From the NCBI GenBank assembly GCA_040905145.1, contig JBBDSC010000084.1, forward strand, positions 1-7,992: a stretch of DNA of 7,992 nucleotides, in the 5' to 3' direction. The notes beneath the pieces are model-generated. The model made no database searches, was not told the origin of the DNA, and was given only the letters and a program-made list of their open reading frames with translations. Shown here in pieces: positions 6,441-7,992 of this stretch. Origin of the DNA: DATGMS01 sp040905145. GTDB lineage: Bacteria > Bacteroidota > Bacteroidia > Cytophagales > Cyclobacteriaceae. The translations under genes and the position numbers were made by a program. The first letter of the stretch is position 1. Each line of letters opens with the position of its first letter.

Positions 6441-6590
6441 ATTACGTTCTGATGGCGTTTCCTTATAGTTGTTATATCGTGAGGTAAATAATGTTCAATT
6501 TTAATATCAATTTTATGGACAATTTCAGGGCCATGCTCCTTGGTAACCGTTGATTACAATCACGAAATAATAGTCACTAGTTAAAACCTT

Positions 6591-6758
6591 TCAGTGGTAT
6601 ACTTTATGTCGGTGCTCTACACTCAATGGTTTACGGTCTTTCCCCATCAATTCAGCGCATCTGTCCCATAATAAATTTACCAGTTCACCAACAACCTCTT
6701 CGCTTTGCAGTAACGAAAATATTGGAATGAATTCTTTCTTTCTCACTTCTAAGTCCAT
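6591..6758 (-). CDS. Small hypothetical protein, 55 residues
   Basis: An ATG-initiated 55-residue frame ending in TGA, 20 bases downstream of the stop of the 84-residue gene on the same strand, so probably the second gene of a two-gene operon. The sequence starts M-D-L-E-V-R-K-K-E-F-I-P-I-F. It has a mixed amphipathic middle (L-L-Q-S-E-E-V-V-G-E-L-V-N-L-L-W) and a basic end (R-K-P-L-S-V-E-H-R-H-K-V-Y-H). There is no signal peptide or membrane segment. The family is not recognised. Close spacing with another small gene on a mobile element fits a toxin-antitoxin, anti-phage or regulatory pair, but no motif supports any one of these. Confidence 0.5.
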   Translation of the reverse strand: MDLEVRKKEFIPIFSLLQSEEVVGELVNLLWDRCAELMGKDRKPLSVEHRHKVYH

Positions 6759-6778
6759 AATTTTTTACTTTCAAGTTA

Positions 6779-7033
6779 TCACTCTTGTTTCTGAAAAACT
6801 GAATGGAAGGCATTTTTGAGTTCCTGCCCCATTCTTTTTTCCACTAATGGATTAAATACATTATACGATACTGAGCTCTCATTGTATCTAAACAGTCTTG
6901 CATCCTCTGGATCGATTTCATTTTGTTCAAAGAAATCTTTGTGACTGTCAAAAATTAATTGTTCCATCTCAGTAAATCGTTTAACTTTTTCAGCTATTTC
7001 TTTTCCGTAAAACTGTTCAGTTGAATCTCCCAT
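6779..7033 (-). CDS. Small hypothetical protein, 84 residues
   Basis: An 84-residue soluble protein starting M-G-D-S-T-E-Q-F-Y-G-K-E-I-A at the ATG read from 7033. The codon before it is TTG, which could be a start but is less likely. It looks helical and acidic overall (M-E-Q-L-I-F-D-S-H-K-D-F-F-E-Q-N-E-I-D-P-E-D-A-R-L-F), with no membrane or signal segment. The family is not recognised. It is the first gene of a probable two-gene minus-strand operon with the 55-residue frame, placed at the cargo end of the element beside attR, opposite in direction to the integrase and helicase operons. Codon use and amino-acid make-up are typical of a real gene. Confidence 0.6.
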   Translation of the reverse strand: MGDSTEQFYGKEIAEKVKRFTEMEQLIFDSHKDFFEQNEIDPEDARLFRYNESSVSYNVFNPLVEKRMGQELKNAFHSVFQKQE

Positions 7034-7063
7034 CAAATTTAATTTTAAATTATCAATCTGGTG

Positions 7064-7079
7064 AAAATGGTAAAATGGT
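7064..7079 (-). repeat. Tandem 8-bp repeat upstream of the small operon
   Basis: AAAATGGT occurs twice in a row about 30 bases upstream of the 84-residue gene and is followed by the palindrome GGTTAACC. It is a possible operator, but short enough to be chance. The remaining DNA to attR (7080-7263) shows no gene or clear signal. Confidence 0.25.
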
Positions 7080-7263
7080 TAACCAATGATAACAAAATCA
7101 AATGATTAAAACGATTGAAATAGTCACAAATAACAAAATTGGGGTTTAGTAGCTCTATTTAGGTCATCTTACCTAATTTCTAAGCCCTAGAGAAATCCTG
7201 AATCTGGCAGCGTTTGTATCCTTATTGGGTTCCATGCTCATAACTACCTGAGCACCTGAACTA

Positions 7264-7333
7264 AGTAAGTTTTGTATCTGCAAATAGGAAAGTATAAATC
7301 ATTATAAAAAACTACAAACAACGACTAATAAAA
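7264..7333 (+). repeat. attR: second copy of the mnmE 3'-end repeat
   Basis: The direct counterpart of 2010-2079 (64 of 70 identical). Read in the mnmE frame it gives S-K-F-C-I-C-K-stop, so the conserved glycine of F-C-I-G-K is changed to cysteine. This copy has no mnmE upstream and is under no protein constraint. After AATAAAA the similarity stops, so the terminator hairpin present at the left site is missing here. Confidence 0.88.
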
Positions 7334-7337
7334 CTCT

Positions 7338-7415
7338 TCCATTTCAAAACAAGCACGAGAAATATTGGGTTAAAGAAAAGGTCAAAATGAGCGGGTTTTT
7401 CCAGAGCTGAAGTAT
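7338..7415 (+). pseudogene. Fragment of a second, related integrase gene
   Basis: 7339-7415 matches 3486-3562 of the intact integrase at 72 of 77 bases, covering residues 274-299 (P-I-S-K-Q-A-R-E-I-L-G to F-P-G-L-K-Y). A GAA codon has become TAA (7371-7373), and the similarity ends abruptly on both sides. It starts five bases after attR, where the intact element has about 1.4 kb between att and this point. It is best read as the deletion remnant of an older tandem element whose att site is the present attR. Confidence 0.85.
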
Positions 7416-7428
7416 GGAGGTTAATGGG

Positions 7429-7992
7429 CTAGGACTGTTCCCGGGTATAGGCCCTGAAAGTTTCGTTAAGGATAAGGTCCCCACCGTTTTCGCTGACCGT
7501 AAATACCTTGTCCTGGTCATAGACAATTTCCATTGGAATGCCCCCGAGGTACAGCAAAGGCTTTTTCATGGGCATCGATGGCCAGCTGGGATGTAAAATA
7601 CTTGTCGGTGAACCAAACGTATTTGAACCGGGAGCGGGAAAGGACCATGATAAAGAAAAAAACCTTCACCCTGTGGCCAGACGTGTTCCGCATGTTGTAT
7701 TCGCCAAAATCCACCTGTGCCTGTTTTCCGTAGGGGGGTTCTTCCACCATCTCGTATTCACGGGGCGCCTTTACGAAGGGCAGGTTGTGCCTGCCCCTTA
7801 CCCAGAAAACAAAATTGAAAACGGTCTTTTGGGAAACTTTTGGAAGGTCAATAAAATGCTCCTTCAGCTAGTCGTGCATCTGGGCGGCCGGGTTGTCCTG
7901 GAATTTTTCCAAGCGGGACTTCACAAAATCTCATAGAGGGAAAGGATCTTTTCCCGGTGGGACTGCCGTTCTAGCATGAGCTCATAATCCTG
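7429..7992 (-). pseudogene. istA: Decayed IS21-family transposase IstA, truncated at both ends
   Basis: Read on the minus strand from the window end, this gives the catalytic part of an IS21 IstA transposase: G-K-Q-A-Q-V-D-F-G-E-Y with the first aspartate at 7709-7711, then S-R-S-R-F-K-Y-V-W-F-T-D-K, and G-G-I-P-M-E-I-V-Y-D-Q-D-K with the second aspartate at 7516-7518. It is broken by a frameshift near 7931, a TAG (7868-7870) in place of an expected tryptophan, and a second frameshift near 7553-7556. Homology stops near 7435, so the third catalytic residue, the C-terminus and istB are gone. The N-terminus lies outside the window. The break abuts the integrase fragment. This is a dead remnant and cannot transpose. 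Confidence 0.88.

Larger units (their letters stand above)
2010..7333. mobile_element. Integrated genetic element at the 3' end of mnmE, about 5.25 kb
   Basis: A segment bounded by 70-bp direct repeats, one overlapping the mnmE 3' end, carrying in order: repeat arrays, HTH putative excisionase, tyrosine integrase, HTH regulator, SF3 helicase, origin-like repeats and two small minus-strand genes. Integrase next to one boundary, and a boundary repeat that preserves the last codons of a conserved gene, are the standard signs of site-specific integration. The exact crossover should lie within the perfect 31-bp identity (2026-2056 and 7280-7310), giving a unit of 5254 bp. No relaxase, type IV secretion, capsid, terminase or resistance gene is visible. 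It could be a satellite-type island, a minimal mobilisable element, or a deleted relative of NBU-type elements. Confidence 0.85.

Noticed and set aside
6182..6487. Four overlapping open frames on both strands in the GC-richer block
   Set aside because: Being open in many frames at once is a composition effect; none has a convincing start region or protein-like make-up, so no CDS is called.
6410..6490. Integron attC-like site suggested by the GTTATAT word and the flanking small genes
   Set aside because: No paired arms forming the long hairpin of an attC were found, and no integron integrase is present; kept only as one option for the unexplained block.
7033..7036. TTG start for the 84-residue protein
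   Set aside because: An ATG follows it directly; without a clear ribosome binding site to decide, ATG is the simpler choice.
7414..7936. Plus-strand open frames opposite the transposase remnant
   Set aside because: The minus strand gives clear IS21 IstA sequence; the plus-strand frames are its antisense.

Overview
The window looks like chromosomal DNA of a member of the Bacteroidota, most likely a Cytophagales-type organism. This is inferred from protein style, A-rich weakly Shine-Dalgarno start regions, two good matches to the Bacteroidota -7 promoter element TAnnTTTG, and a Bacteroidota-style integrase. No ribosomal or taxon-specific marker is present, so the placement is approximate.

Layout. 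(1) Positions 1-2033 are host core genome: a secreted thioredoxin-fold protein (192-650), whose stop codon directly abuts the start of mnmE (651-2033), the GTPase of the tRNA wobble-uridine modification complex. (2) The last codons of mnmE and about 46 bp beyond them (2010-2079) recur as a direct repeat at 7264-7333 (64 of 70 identical, with a perfect 31-bp core). These are read as attL and attR of an integrated element of about 5.25 kb. (3) The left part of the element holds a terminator, a direct plus inverted ATTTGTACCG repeat, and six GAAACAA repeats at exact 10-bp spacing. These are followed by a zinc-finger/helix-turn-helix putative excisionase (2302-2655) and a complete tyrosine integrase (2666-3796). 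(4) A very AT-rich palindromic spacer precedes a second helix-turn-helix gene (4178-4531) and a superfamily 3 helicase (4559-5779). (5) Directly after the helicase lies a cluster of nine GTTGAC-like sites, a DnaA-box-like word and AT-rich DNA, which together make a candidate replication origin. (6) The right part holds a GC-richer non-coding block (about 6195-6440) and two unrecognised small genes on the minus strand (6591-6758 and 6779-7033), followed by attR. (7) Beyond attR there is no intact host gene. There is a 77-bp piece of a second, diverged copy of the same integrase, abutting a decayed IS21-family istA gene that runs off the window. The mnmE 3' end therefore looks like a repeatedly used insertion site where an older related element has decayed.

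How it fits together (inference): integrase plus putative excisionase would move the element into and out of the mnmE 3' end without harming the MnmE protein. The second HTH protein, the helicase and the iteron-like cluster would form a replication module used after excision. No relaxase, conjugation, capsid or terminase gene is visible. The element is therefore either a minimal hitchhiker (satellite-like or mobilised in trans) or the shrunken remnant of an NBU-like mobilisable element. The two small genes near attR are its only visible cargo.
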